From contig CP031740.1 in assembly GCA_022701275.1 (NCBI GenBank), positions 4,475,001-4,539,000 of the forward strand: DNA of 64,000 nt. Reading direction: 5' to 3'. Of this stretch, positions 34,752 through 46,985 are shown piece after piece. The number at the start of each line of letters is the position of its first letter. The first letter of the stretch is position 1. The position numbers were made by a program, and so were the translations under genes. Below the pieces are notes generated by a model. It searched no databases. It had not been told where the DNA came from and saw only the letters and a program-made list of their open reading frames with translations. The DNA comes from Microcoleus vaginatus PCC 9802. GTDB lineage: Bacteria > Cyanobacteriota > Cyanobacteriia > Cyanobacteriales > Microcoleaceae.

Positions 34752-35858
34752 ATGATTCATATTTATACAAAAATCCAACAGGGTCAGCGGTGGCTCGATC
34801 GCTATCGGGGACGAAAACCGATATTTGCCTGCGTGTTAGGATTTACCGCTACTGGCTTAATTCCGGGGATTTCAGCAGCAGGAGCAACCCCGCACGATCG
34901 ACAATTTACTTGTTTAGCCGATGCAGAATTTTTGTATAACGGCCCCCAACCGTCGCCCCAATATCCTTTGCCACCCTTAGAAGCGGGTGCCTCGCCGGTA
35001 CTAATATCTCGCGCTGTAGTCGAAGCTTTGGAACTTCCCCTTTACCTATTTAATGCTGGTTTGCCCCTCCCACCTCCGGTACCTGCAATTGATTTGGGCG
35101 GCACTCCGGCAAAGTGTCTGATTTCTGGGAATGCTTTAGAACTCGAAACAGTCAAACATTTGCTCGAACAAGGATTAATTTGGGGAGCTAAATTGGCTGC
35201 TCAAACTAATGGCAGCTATTTAATTTTAGGGGAGTGCGTAGTTGGGGGAACGACTACTGCTTTGGGCGTGTTAATGGGTTTGGGTATTGCAGCGGCGGGC
35301 AAAGTTAATAGTTCTCATCCTCGCTGCAATCACGCTCAAAAATTGGCTGCGGTGACAGCGGGACTCAATAATGCTGAGTGGGAAATTGGCGGACAAAACA
35401 GCACTCCCCTGGAATTGGTAGCGGCGGTGGGCGATCCGATGCAAATAGCGGTCGCGGCAATGGCGATCGCCGCGAGTCGGACTTGTGGGGTGCTTCTGGC
35501 CGGGGGCACGCAAATGCTGGCAGTGTACGCTTTGATGCAAGCCTTAGCCAGGGAATATGCTCTGGTATGGCGTCCCAAACAAGTTACGGTGGGGACTACA
35601 CGCTGGGTGGCCCAAGACCCTACAGGAGACACTGTAGGACTTGCTAATCATATCGGCGGTGTGCCTCTGTTAGCCGCGCAGCTAAGTTTTGCTGGATCTC
35701 GCTACGGGCAACTGCAAGCTTACGATCGCGGCTATGTTAAAGAAGGTGTCGGTGCGGGAGCGTGTGCGATCGCCAGTGGCCTGACTGCAAATTGGACTCC
35801 TCCTCAACTCCTCCAAGCTGTCGAAGCTTTAGCCTCGCGGTGTGAAATTAAACATTAG
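34752..35858 (+). CDS. CobT-like nicotinate-nucleotide phosphoribosyltransferase family protein (TIGR00303/UPF0284)
   Basis: 368 residues similar to the TIGR00303 subgroup of the CobT family (nicotinate-nucleotide:dimethylbenzimidazole phosphoribosyltransferase). Characteristic segments: FACVLGFTATGLIPGISAAG, DAEFLYNGP, LGECVVGGTTTALGVLMGLG, and GVGAGACAIASGL near the C-terminus. The true substrate in cyanobacteria, whose corrinoid usually carries adenine rather than DMB, is unsettled. The start ATG follows repeat-rich DNA. Probably monocistronic here. Confidence 0.88.
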   Translation: MIHIYTKIQQGQRWLDRYRGRKPIFACVLGFTATGLIPGISAAGATPHDRQFTCLADAEFLYNGPQPSPQYPLPPLEAGASPVLISRAVVEALELPLYLFNAGLPLPPPVPAIDLGGTPAKCLISGNALELETVKHLLEQGLIWGAKLAAQTNGSYLILGECVVGGTTTALGVLMGLGIAAAGKVNSSHPRCNHAQKLAAVTAGLNNAEWEIGGQNSTPLELVAAVGDPMQIAVAAMAIAASRTCGVLLAGGTQMLAVYALMQALAREYALVWRPKQVTVGTTRWVAQDPTGDTVGLANHIGGVPLLAAQLSFAGSRYGQLQAYDRGYVKEGVGAGACAIASGLTANWTPPQLLQAVEALASRCEIKH

Positions 35859-35860
35859 AG

Positions 35861-35967
35861 AATCCTGGAGGCAAAAAACCAGGTTTTTACTGAAAATATT
35901 GGGGTTTTGCAGCGATGAATGCACTCCCAAACCGGGTTTTTAGTTTTCTGTGCGTCCAGGAATCTTA
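35861..35967. repeat. AAACCAGGTTT/AAACCGGGTTT stem-loop repeat
   Basis: Contains AAAAAACCAGGTTTTT (35874-35887) and AAACCGGGTTTTTAG (35930-35943), bracketed by AATCCTGGA and TCCAGGAATC. Same family as 19004-19074. It directly follows the CobT-like gene and may end its transcript. The rest of the gap to 36246 holds nothing recognised. Confidence 0.5.
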
Positions 35968-36246
35968 GGAATTAAACATTAAAAATTCAGATGCGCTGAT
36001 CGAGCTGCGAACATGGTTGTGCTGCTCACCCAGCGTCGTTTGCGCTGAATAATTATATCACTTTCTGTAGCATTTCTGCTCTCAGATTTACAGAATTCCC
36101 TACACAATATCTGGCTTGGATGCAGTATTCCCCCTGCTAATTGCGGGAGATAAAAAACTCTATGCAAGGAATCTATAAGTAGATGAGCATAAATCAAAAC
36201 AACTTGTATTTTTTTTTGATTAGTACCCGATCCCCGCTAGCAATAT

Positions 36247-36804
36247 TTAATTAGGCCCGCCTAGATGTTGCGAGTGCATTCTTTTCGAGAGCAACTGTTC
36301 TTCCAAGGCGGCAATTCGATTGTAAGCTGCTGTTAGCTGAGCTGTTAAGCGCTGGATTTGAATCTCTGCGCTCAGCTCTTTTTCCAAGCTTTGAGAATTC
36401 TTGTCGAAGTAGCTGTCATCTAACAGTATGTCTTTGTGTTCGAGGAGGCCGTCGAGACTGCTGTAGCTTTGATAGGGCGAGGTTTGGTCATTTCCTAGGG
36501 TTCCAGAGCGATCGTTTCTCTGTTGCTGGGTCAGCTTCGTGTCCTTGGCAGACTCCAAGAACTTTTCATTGAGGTTTTCTATGAGTTTGTAGAGGGCATC
36601 GACTTGTTGGCTCAATACTGTAACTTGCTGGCGGAGCGCTTCCATACAATCATCCTTTGGCTCGTAACTTATATCTTTACATTGTAGGTAAATCTTTACA
36701 TAACTTGGATTTATCACTAAATTATTTAATTTTTGACGTAATTGTTGTGTTCCCAATCCTGACGGTAGATTCAGGGAGCCAGCTTGAAGATAATCGCTCG
36801 CCAT
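36247..36804 (-). CDS. Coiled-coil hypothetical protein
   Basis: 185 residues, no family recognised. Two helical coiled-coil blocks are visible: MEALRQQVTVLSQQVDALYK (from residue 54) and EIQIQRLTAQLTAAYNRIAA near the C-terminus, joined by a Ser/Asp-rich linker. An internal ATG at 36645 has an AAGGATG-like site upstream and would remove the first 53 residues; it is a serious alternative start. Soluble, probably oligomeric. Confidence 0.55.
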   Translation of the reverse strand: MASDYLQAGSLNLPSGLGTQQLRQKLNNLVINPSYVKIYLQCKDISYEPKDDCMEALRQQVTVLSQQVDALYKLIENLNEKFLESAKDTKLTQQQRNDRSGTLGNDQTSPYQSYSSLDGLLEHKDILLDDSYFDKNSQSLEKELSAEIQIQRLTAQLTAAYNRIAALEEQLLSKRMHSQHLGGPN

Positions 36805-37426
36805 TCGTGAGTCGATTGTAGATTGTAGATTTTAGGTTTTACATAGTCTGGGACACAGGAACCAGGTTCGTTAACCCCCATACTTCGTTCAAACCTTCAA
36901 TCAGAGTTAAAACGTCGGGTTTCTGAGAGTCGGATCGCAGAGCGTCCTATTAGATTGACTTTGCTCTCGCCAGTGCTTTCAGGATTCAGATGAATGGATT
37001 TTTAGTTTTTTTAGTTATTAAGCTGTCGCCGATTTAAAAAGGATTTTTTACTTCGGTTGTGTAAAAAGCGTCATCCAACGGCAGATGGCAGCGCTCTCGT
37101 TGTTTCGTTATATTAAAAAATGTAACACAGATGCAGTCGATCGACCCGGCTGGCGAGCAAAACTGGCTCAAAGGAACTTGGAGCAGAGAAATTAGGCGTT
37201 AAGTTGACAGAGTTTTCGGCATCGGAAAGCTCGATCAACTAGGTAGAAGGTAAAATCAGGGCAAGAGTCCAACAGACTCAGACCGCAGCAGAACCGAGTA
37301 CAATGGCTCTGTGTTTGAGGAAGAAATAAGACAAATCGGCGCCAACTACCGGACTCGACAAACAATTATTTCCCGGGCTGTAGAACACAAAACGATCGGT
37401 CACTATTTAGAAAAGCGGATTCACAG
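36805..37426. other. Intergenic stretch upstream of PotD-like gene
   Basis: No gene recognised. The left end has GATTGTAGATTGTAGATTTTAG-like heptamer traces. Around 37209-37231 there is a small hairpin (GAGTTTTC-GGCATCG-GAAAGCTC). The sequence after 37137 is richer in G+C and might be decayed coding DNA, but I could not identify a protein. Confidence 0.4.
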
Positions 37427-38536
37427 GTGAAACGAAGGTCTTTGCTATTGGGGGCCGCCACCCTAACTTTAAGTCAATTGGCGGCAGGGTGCGAGTCGAA
37501 GCCCATTCTCAAAATTCGATCGCTCAAAAATGGTATTCCGGCCCAACTGGTAAGCAAATTTAGCCGCGATGTACAACCGTCTCCGCTTTTGCAGGTAACG
37601 CAAGAAGGACAATTAAAAGAATTATTCGCCCTGTTGCAGGAGTGGAAACAGGTTCCCCAATCAAAAAATCAAGCTAACTTGGTGATGTTGGGAGATTACT
37701 GGCTGACTTTGGCAATTAGGCAAAAATTGATTAAGCCGATCGATCCTGCTAAGTTTGCTAATTGGCCGCAATTGCCAGAAAGATGGCAAAAACTCGTCAG
37801 GCGCAACGATGAGGGTAAATTAGATCCTCAAGGTAAAGTGTGGGCTGCACCTTACCGCTGGGGAAGTACGGTAATTGCTTATCGAACCGACAAATTTAAG
37901 GCCTTGGGGTGGACTCCGACAGATTGGAAAGACTTGTGGCGATCAGAATTACGCGATCGAATTTCTCTGCCAGACAGTGCCAGAGAAGTTATCGGTTTAA
38001 CATTAAAAAAACTCGGAAAATCTTACAATACGCAGCAATTAGATCAAGTCCCAAATGTTAAAAAAGAACTCGAAAATCTGCACCAACAAGTTAAACTTTA
38101 TAGTTCTGACGCTTACCTACAACCATTAATTTTAGGCGATACTTGGTTGGCAGTAGGTTCCTCTGGGGACTTGTTGCCGCTGCTGCAAACTCAAAAGGAT
38201 ATTGCTTTAGTAATTCCAGTTTCGGGAACAGCACTTTGGACAGATTTGTGGGTAGAACCAGCATCAGGCAATCCAGTTTCTTTAGTGGAAGAATGGATTG
38301 ATTTTTGCTTGCAGCCTCGGGTTGCTCCTCAATTATCTTTGCTGGCTAAGGCTAGTTCGCCGATAATTATCGGCATGAAACCCGAGGATTTGCCGGAAGC
38401 TGTTCGCACTAATTCTGTGTTGTTGCCAGATGCGAAGATTCTTGCTGCTAGCGACTTTCTGCTGCCGTTTGGGGATGCGGGGATTGCCCAATATCGCTCG
38501 CTCTGGCAAGAAATTCGGCAAGTAGTGAGAAGTTAA
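37427..38536 (+). CDS. PotD-like periplasmic substrate-binding lipoprotein
   Basis: 369 residues. The N-terminus MKRRSLLLGAATLTLSQLAAGC has a twin-arginine-like start and a lipobox (LAAGC), so it should be exported and lipid-anchored. The mature part resembles the extracellular solute-binding proteins of polyamine/Fe3+ ABC transporters: WAAPYRWGSTVIAYRTDKF, LGWTPTDWKDLWR and PVSGTALWTDLWVEPASG. No permease or ATPase gene is adjacent, so the ligand is unknown. The start codon is GTG. Confidence 0.85.
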   Translation: MKRRSLLLGAATLTLSQLAAGCESKPILKIRSLKNGIPAQLVSKFSRDVQPSPLLQVTQEGQLKELFALLQEWKQVPQSKNQANLVMLGDYWLTLAIRQKLIKPIDPAKFANWPQLPERWQKLVRRNDEGKLDPQGKVWAAPYRWGSTVIAYRTDKFKALGWTPTDWKDLWRSELRDRISLPDSAREVIGLTLKKLGKSYNTQQLDQVPNVKKELENLHQQVKLYSSDAYLQPLILGDTWLAVGSSGDLLPLLQTQKDIALVIPVSGTALWTDLWVEPASGNPVSLVEEWIDFCLQPRVAPQLSLLAKASSPIIIGMKPEDLPEAVRTNSVLLPDAKILAASDFLLPFGDAGIAQYRSLWQEIRQVVRS

Positions 38537-38544
38537 AATGTAGA

Positions 38545-38599
38545 GTGCGTCAGATATTGATTGATCGATTATCCAGAAAATTACTCGCGACTGACGCAC
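38545..38599. terminator. GTGCGTCAG stem-loop between convergent genes
   Basis: GTGCGTCAG (38545-38553) pairs with CTGACGCAC (38591-38599). It lies between the ends of two convergent genes (38536 and 38604), so it can serve as a bidirectional terminator. The TGACGCACC unit recurs at about 46920. Confidence 0.55.
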
Positions 38600-38603
38600 C
38601 ATA

Positions 38604-39110
38604 CTAAAATCCTTTCACCCTTCCTCGAATACCCGGATTTGAGAGAGATTCTAAATCAATGCGACAGTTAAGCCGATCGCCCTTGCACGAATAAACTGCC
38701 AAAGCAGTGCCTTGACGGTTGCAAACTCGCACATTGTAACCATAATCGTTGGCGACAGTGCCAAAGCGGTTAACAAACTGATAGCGTTCCATATAATCGA
38801 GCAAACTCCAAAGTTGGCGGTTGACTATGATAATTACCCAAGTATTGCCGGGATCTACAAACCAGCGATCGAGCAATTTTCCGCCATAGAGTTTTTGAGC
38901 TAACCACAGACTCGGCACACTTTTTTCGGTTTGCGAAAGCGGAGGCGGCGGGAAATTAGCAGCGTTGCCAGTCGGGCAGCTCGGCTGCTGGGAATATGCG
39001 GCAGATTGTCCCCACAGCAAGGCTCCGAAGCACGAAGAACCCGCCATAAGCAACAAAAATAAACTTTTTGTCAAAATGCAATTCTTGCGGGGATAAACAT
39101 CGTATTTCAT
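38604..39110 (-). CDS. Exported hypothetical protein
   Basis: 168 residues from ATG 39110 (MKYDVYPRKNCILTKSLFLL). It has a clear signal peptide ending near SAAYSQQP. The mature part has four cysteines that could form disulfides (SCPTG, VRVCNRQ, YSCKGDRLNC). An in-frame start at 39185 would extend into DNA that carries an inverted repeat (GTTGGTAAAACCCGC, also at about 39316), so I prefer the shorter form. Function unknown; probably periplasmic. Confidence 0.7.
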   Translation of the reverse strand: MKYDVYPRKNCILTKSLFLLLMAGSSCFGALLWGQSAAYSQQPSCPTGNAANFPPPPLSQTEKSVPSLWLAQKLYGGKLLDRWFVDPGNTWVIIIVNRQLWSLLDYMERYQFVNRFGTVANDYGYNVRVCNRQGTALAVYSCKGDRLNCRIDLESLSNPGIRGRVKGF

Positions 39111-39343
39111 AATTATTGTTGGCTTTTTTTTTATATGTTCTGTTGGTGCGGGTTTTACCAACCATTCATGTCGGAAACTAGCCATCTAGAAAACCAGTCC
39201 CCGCATAGGAGATAACCTAAATCAACCTTACATCTTATTAAATGGAAAAGATGTACATTGCGATTTTTTGTTGTGTGGTGGCAAGTTTATTAGATTGTTT
39301 TTTTTTGCTTTTATTGTTGGTAAAACCCGCCTCTACAGTCATG

Positions 39344-42583
<3,240 letters not shown>

Positions 42584-43211
42584 AGTAGTAAATACGGGAT
42601 CGGTTGTAGATGACAGGCCATCAATTAATCGGGAAGGGAATCAATGTGAGATTTGAGATTTTAGATTTTAGACTTCGGCGTGAGCGCTCAGCCGAACGAT
42701 TTTATATTTTATATCGAGTTCGCTTAATCACTCATCATAAAATTGTTAGCTCTCGCCGGGGGCAATAAAGCAAGAAAATGACTGGGATATTTTTAAATAA
42801 ATCAATTTCTCGGTGTTCAATCAGATTGTCTTATTTAGTTGTTTTTCCATATACTGTCGGCTCCTATTTAAAGTTTGTTGCGAGCAGACAGGGGACATGG
42901 GTGTCAACTTCAGACTAAAACCATTTGTATCTCTCGTTTATAGCCGAGTCTCGCTCCCCGTAAATCCCCCTTAAGAAGGGGGACTTTGACGCTCTTGTCC
43001 CTGGGGGGTTAGGGGGGATCGGGAAGACTATGAACTCAAACAGTAGATTGGTACAACATAAGACGTTAAGTGGACACCAATGCCTGCAGACAGTCCGCAA
43101 GCTAAGTAGTTTTTCGATCGACTGTATCGTAAATTCACTTAAACCAAAGTTTAACGTAATTATTGCAACACTTAGATACGCTCGATCGCCTTTTCCCTGC
43201 TTGACCTTTTT
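42584..43211. other. Intergenic region between sensor kinase and aldo/keto reductase
   Basis: About 630 bp with no credible gene. It includes heptamer traces (GATTTTAGATTTTAGA near 42655) and dispersed repeat copy B at 42932-43029. The promoter of the kinase gene is expected near its left end. Confidence 0.5.
42932..43029 (-). repeat. Dispersed intergenic repeat, copy B
   Basis: Reads TCTCGTTTATAGCCGAGT at one end and GGATCGGGAAGACT at the other; its reverse complement matches both ends of 1140-1292. Shorter than copy A. The inner part has CCCCCTTAAGAAGGGGG, a strong hairpin. Confidence 0.7.
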
Positions 43212-44342
43212 TCAATCCCACAACCGCCTGCCTGCTTTGCCACCCAGTCGCTGGTGAGTATCTTTGAGCAGGCTGGGGATGTCTAACTCTTCGGGACACC
43301 GGGGCAAACATTCGCCACAATCGGTGCAGCGGTTGCCTTTGCTGCCGGGAAACCAGTGTCCGGCATTTTCAAACATGGCGTAGCGGTATTTGCCAAAGTC
43401 AGTCATGTCGCACCCGACGGCGAGATTGCGAAGTCGCAATACTTCGGGAATGTTGATGTTCTCCGGGCAAGGCAAACAGGCATAGCACTGGCTGCATTTG
43501 TCGGTTTTCAAAGTGGCTGCAATAACCGATTCTAGCCGATCGAACGCAGCGATTTCGGCGTGGGTGAGGGGAAAGTCGCGATCGGCATATTTCAGAGGTT
43601 GCTCTAATTCGGTCGCATTTGCAGCCCCCACACTCAGAGTCCCAATCCTAGTATCGCTGAGTAAAAATCGATAGTTCAACTCTAAAGGCGAGAAAGGCGA
43701 GCACAATTGTGCGAGAGTTTCCGGAGGCGTGTAGAGTTGCCCTCCTTTATCGGCTGGGGAAATGATGAAAACGCCCATGTCTTTGTGCTTGGCGAGTTCA
43801 ATTGCCGGGGCGTTGCGCTGAAAAAAATAGTAATAATGCAGATTGACAAATTCAAACAAATCTGTATTGATTGCAGCCAAAATCAGATCCAAAGGCCCGT
43901 GAGTCGAAAAGCCGACGTGCCGAATGCGACCATCAGCCAGGGCTTTGCGTACAGATTCCATGCAGCCTGTGGGCGATCGCACCCAAGCCAAATGTTCCCA
44001 AGTATTCAAACCGTGAATTGCCAGACAATCGATATAGTCTATATTCAGGCGTTTGAGGGATGCGTCGATGCAGCGTTCCATTGCTGCTGCATCCTCGGTT
44101 GGGGAAATTTTTGTAGTGACGTGAAGGCGCGATCGATCGACAGACAAACCAGCCGAAAGGGCCGCGCCAAGATATTCCTCGCTGCAACCGTAACCAGCCG
44201 CAGTTTCCAGGTGATTGATTCCCTGAGACACCGCCTGTTGTACAGTCTGACAGGCAGTTTCCTCAGAAGCCAAATAGCGCATGGTTCCCAAGGAAAATAC
44301 CGACAGGTGCAACTCCGTTTTGCCAAACCGTCGATAGCGCAT
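43212..44342 (-). CDS. Aldo/keto reductase with C-terminal ferredoxin-like domain
   Basis: 376 residues. The N-terminal TIM-barrel AKR domain has Y51, K78 and H110 at the catalytic positions; the usual Asp of the tetrad appears as E46 (HLETAAGYG). The C-terminal ~95 residues carry two cysteine clusters, CSQCYACLPCP and CTDCGECLPRCPEEL, that can bind [4Fe-4S] clusters. This fusion is a known AKR subgroup of uncertain substrate. It begins 5 bp after the end of the DUF151 gene, so the two are likely co-transcribed. Confidence 0.92.
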   Translation of the reverse strand: MRYRRFGKTELHLSVFSLGTMRYLASEETACQTVQQAVSQGINHLETAAGYGCSEEYLGAALSAGLSVDRSRLHVTTKISPTEDAAAMERCIDASLKRLNIDYIDCLAIHGLNTWEHLAWVRSPTGCMESVRKALADGRIRHVGFSTHGPLDLILAAINTDLFEFVNLHYYYFFQRNAPAIELAKHKDMGVFIISPADKGGQLYTPPETLAQLCSPFSPLELNYRFLLSDTRIGTLSVGAANATELEQPLKYADRDFPLTHAEIAAFDRLESVIAATLKTDKCSQCYACLPCPENINIPEVLRLRNLAVGCDMTDFGKYRYAMFENAGHWFPGSKGNRCTDCGECLPRCPEELDIPSLLKDTHQRLGGKAGRRLWD

Positions 44343-44347
44343 AAAGG

Positions 44348-44854
44348 TTAGGAAGTTTCGCCCGGGCTGAAGCCGCTTCTCTTAATCAAATCCTCTGGAC
44401 GCAGGTTTGAGATAAATTCCCGGAAGGCCCGGCGTTCGGCCTCATCAGCATCTCGATCGACCGGTATCGAAGCATCGGCGACGACTTCTTCCATCACCCA
44501 GATGGGGCAGTTCGTTCGCAGGGCTAGGGCGATCGCGTCGCTAGGTCGGGCATCGATCTCTTTTTTAACTTCTCCCTGACGGACGATCAGGACGGCATAG
44601 AACGTGTTATCTTGCAGCGAGTGAATAACTATGCGCTCCAAGGTAAGACTCCATGCCTCTAAAAAATTGACCATCAGATCGTGAGTTAAGGGCCGAGGAG
44701 GCTTGTGGCCTTCGATCGCGCTAATAATAGCCTTTGCTTGCTCCTGACCGATATAAATAGGCAAAGCCCGTCGCTCAGTAGCGTCTCTCAATAGGACAAT
44801 AGGACTGCGCGTGGCTGCATCTAAGGCAATTCCAGCGACTTTCATTTCAATCAT
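44348..44854 (-). CDS. Bifunctional nuclease family protein (DUF151)
   Basis: 168 residues of the BFN/DUF151 family: MKVAGIALDAATRSPIVLLR, LPIYIGQEQAKAI, RPLTHDLM and ARPSDAIALALRTNCPI. Plant homologues have been described as having RNase and DNase activity, but the bacterial role is unclear. It lies immediately upstream of the aldo/keto reductase gene. The 228-bp gap to the divergent ribE carries heptamer repeats at 44972-44989. Confidence 0.92.
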   Translation of the reverse strand: MIEMKVAGIALDAATRSPIVLLRDATERRALPIYIGQEQAKAIISAIEGHKPPRPLTHDLMVNFLEAWSLTLERIVIHSLQDNTFYAVLIVRQGEVKKEIDARPSDAIALALRTNCPIWVMEEVVADASIPVDRDADEAERRAFREFISNLRPEDLIKRSGFSPGETS

Positions 44855-45082
44855 TCGATCGGCCTCATAGAATTAAGAAACTGTAAGGCAGTAGAGAACT
44901 TGGACATAAAGATCACCTAAATCCAGTATGACTTGATCTTCGCCTGAATCTGCAACAGATATGGGACTGTCGATTTTAGATTTTAGATTGACTCCGGGGG
45001 ACAGGGGGACGGCAAAACCTCCTGTCTCTGGTTTGTCCCTATGGTTTGATGTAAATAAGCGATCGACTACGGAAAAATACTT

Positions 45083-45796
45083 ATGTTTACAGGACTAATT
45101 CAATCTCGGGGAAAGCTGAAGTCGCTAGGCAACGATTATTTCCAAATTTCCTGCACATCAAACAACTCCTACCCGATTTTACAAGATTTAGCCATTGGGG
45201 ACAGCGTAGCCGTGGATGGAGTCTGTTTAACGGTAGTGGAAGTTCTGCAGCAAGGTTTTGTCGCCGTCGCTTCCCCAGAAACCCTCCGCCGCACTACTCT
45301 GGGATCATTCCCCGATGCTTTGGTGAACCTAGAAACCTCCCTGCGCGCCGGTAGCAAATTGGGGGGACATTTTGTGACGGGGCACGTAGATGCGATCGGC
45401 ACTTTAGCCACATCAACCCAAACCGCCAACGCTTGGGAGATGCGGTTTACTGCCCCACCAGCAGCAAATTCGGGATGGCAACGTCAAATCGCACCTTACA
45501 TCGTTTCCAAGGGCAGTATCGCCGTCAATGGCATCAGCTTAACCGTGGCAGATTGCGATGCTGACGGCAATTGGTTTGAAGTTGCTGTCATTCCCCACAG
45601 TTTTGGTGAGACAAACCTCAGCTATTTACAACCAGGAAGTTTAGTAAACTTAGAAGCAGATATTCTGGGCAAATATGTCGCCAAATTTCTCCGCAGCGGC
45701 TCAAAATCCCATCCCGAACCGTGGGAAGAAACCCCCACAATCAACAGTTTGGGAACAATTACACCAGAATTCTTAGCAGAACACGGATTTATTTAA
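45083..45796 (+). CDS. ribE: Riboflavin synthase, alpha subunit
   Basis: Converts two molecules of 6,7-dimethyl-8-ribityllumazine to riboflavin. Starts MFTGLIQSRGKLKSL as is typical. Two lumazine-binding repeats are visible: the first with GDSVAVDGVCLTV and GSKLGGHFVTGHVD, the second with GSIAVNGISLTVAD and NLEADILGKYVAKFL. 237 residues, with a short extra C-terminal tail compared with Escherichia coli RibC/RibE. No FMN riboswitch was seen upstream. Confidence 0.96.
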   Translation: MFTGLIQSRGKLKSLGNDYFQISCTSNNSYPILQDLAIGDSVAVDGVCLTVVEVLQQGFVAVASPETLRRTTLGSFPDALVNLETSLRAGSKLGGHFVTGHVDAIGTLATSTQTANAWEMRFTAPPAANSGWQRQIAPYIVSKGSIAVNGISLTVADCDADGNWFEVAVIPHSFGETNLSYLQPGSLVNLEADILGKYVAKFLRSGSKSHPEPWEETPTINSLGTITPEFLAEHGFI

Positions 45797-45883
45797 TCTT
45801 CGGGTGCGCGCGGCGCACATTGCTAAGATAAAAGTCGGCGGTTGAAACCGCTACTAAACAAACGAACTCCTAATTGCAAGCTC

Positions 45884-46681
45884 ATGAAAATTCCATCATG
45901 GCCCGCGTGGTTTCCTTATCCTATCTCATGGTTAAGGGGTTTCGTTCTTTCCAGGAGCTTCGGCTTTTTTGTAATCAGTGGCATCCCAGAAGTTAGTAAC
46001 ACCGGTGATTTTTTCATCTTGCTGACGGTTGCTTGGCTGGTGCAGCCATTCCTGTTTACATTCCTTCACTACCTGAGTGCCACAACGATCGAAGCAGCTA
46101 TCATAGGTTTACCGAGTCAAGTCCCGAACTACGATCGCATCCATCAATGGCTTACCAGCAAGCGGTGTTCGGGAACTTGGCGGCACTGGAGAGAAGGGTT
46201 AAATGCCTTCGTGGTTCTGTTCTTCGGCTTCTTCTTCTCGCTATTCGTTGGTGCACTTATTATTGCCGCCCCTTCCGATCGAGAATCTTCAATGTGGAAA
46301 TTAACAATCGCCCTCTCCTGTTTGCCTGTTGCCACCGCTTACCTCTATCAATATGATCTTTGGGCGCGTCAGCGACGGGCGGCTAAGCAAGAAAAGCGAT
46401 CGCAGAATTCCACCGCACCTGCTGCAAATCCAATAGAACAAGAACTCAATCAACTCAGGGCTGACGCTGGAGCAACTCGGATGCGACCTGTGAGACAAGC
46501 GACTCCCGAAGTTGCTGACTGGTACGTGTTCCGATCGGGTAAAGCCGAGGGCCCGTATACCGCATTGCAACTGTGGGAAGTTCAGAAAATTACAGATCGC
46601 ACAAAAGTTAGGCGAGGAGAGGGTGACTGGCAACGCGCTGGTGAAGTTTCAGAACTGACCAAATATCTTACACAACAATAG
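45884..46681 (+). CDS. Membrane protein with C-terminal GYF_2 domain
   Basis: 265 residues. Membrane helices occur in the first ~165 residues (DFFILLTVAWLVQPFLFTFL, AFVVLFFGFFFSLFVGALII, LTIALSCLPVATAYLY), then a basic and Pro/Asn-rich linker. The last ~50 residues (WYVFRSGKAEGPYTALQLWE on) fit the GYF_2 domain, thought to bind peptides. I chose ATG 45884; the in-frame TTG at 45842 lies in a palindromic repeat (GCGGTTGAAACCGC). The orientation and partners are unknown. Confidence 0.7.
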   Translation: MKIPSWPAWFPYPISWLRGFVLSRSFGFFVISGIPEVSNTGDFFILLTVAWLVQPFLFTFLHYLSATTIEAAIIGLPSQVPNYDRIHQWLTSKRCSGTWRHWREGLNAFVVLFFGFFFSLFVGALIIAAPSDRESSMWKLTIALSCLPVATAYLYQYDLWARQRRAAKQEKRSQNSTAPAANPIEQELNQLRADAGATRMRPVRQATPEVADWYVFRSGKAEGPYTALQLWEVQKITDRTKVRRGEGDWQRAGEVSELTKYLTQQ

Positions 46682-46985
46682 ACCTCTTGCAAAATATTTT
46701 TGTGCTATTATCGAAAGTTTAGCCAATCTTATAATCTAGCAGGCTGGGCAAGTTTAAGGAGATGCCAATCAACCCAATAATTCAAAGTTTGACCTAAACT
46801 TGAGCAAACTTTTAAGAATAACACATATTTTTTTTGCAATAGGTCTAAAGAATAAACTTGTAATTGTAGGGTGCGTAATCCGCGAATTATTTTATCAATA
46901 ATTGACGGCTCAAAGCTGACGCACCTACTAACTCTTAATTCTCTCTCTGCGCTCTCTGCGCTCTCTGCGGTTCATTAATAAAAAT
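46682..46985. repeat. Intergenic repeats: GTAGGGTGCGT stem-loop and CTCTCTGCG array
   Basis: At 46866-46928 GTAGGGTGCGT pairs with ..GACGCACCTAC. At 46943-46969 there are three tandem CTCTCTGCG units; a related array in the other orientation is at 63466-63492. No gene seen. It lies between two convergent genes. Confidence 0.5.

Noticed and set aside
44855..45082. FMN riboswitch upstream of ribE
   Set aside because: None of the conserved RFN element stems could be found.
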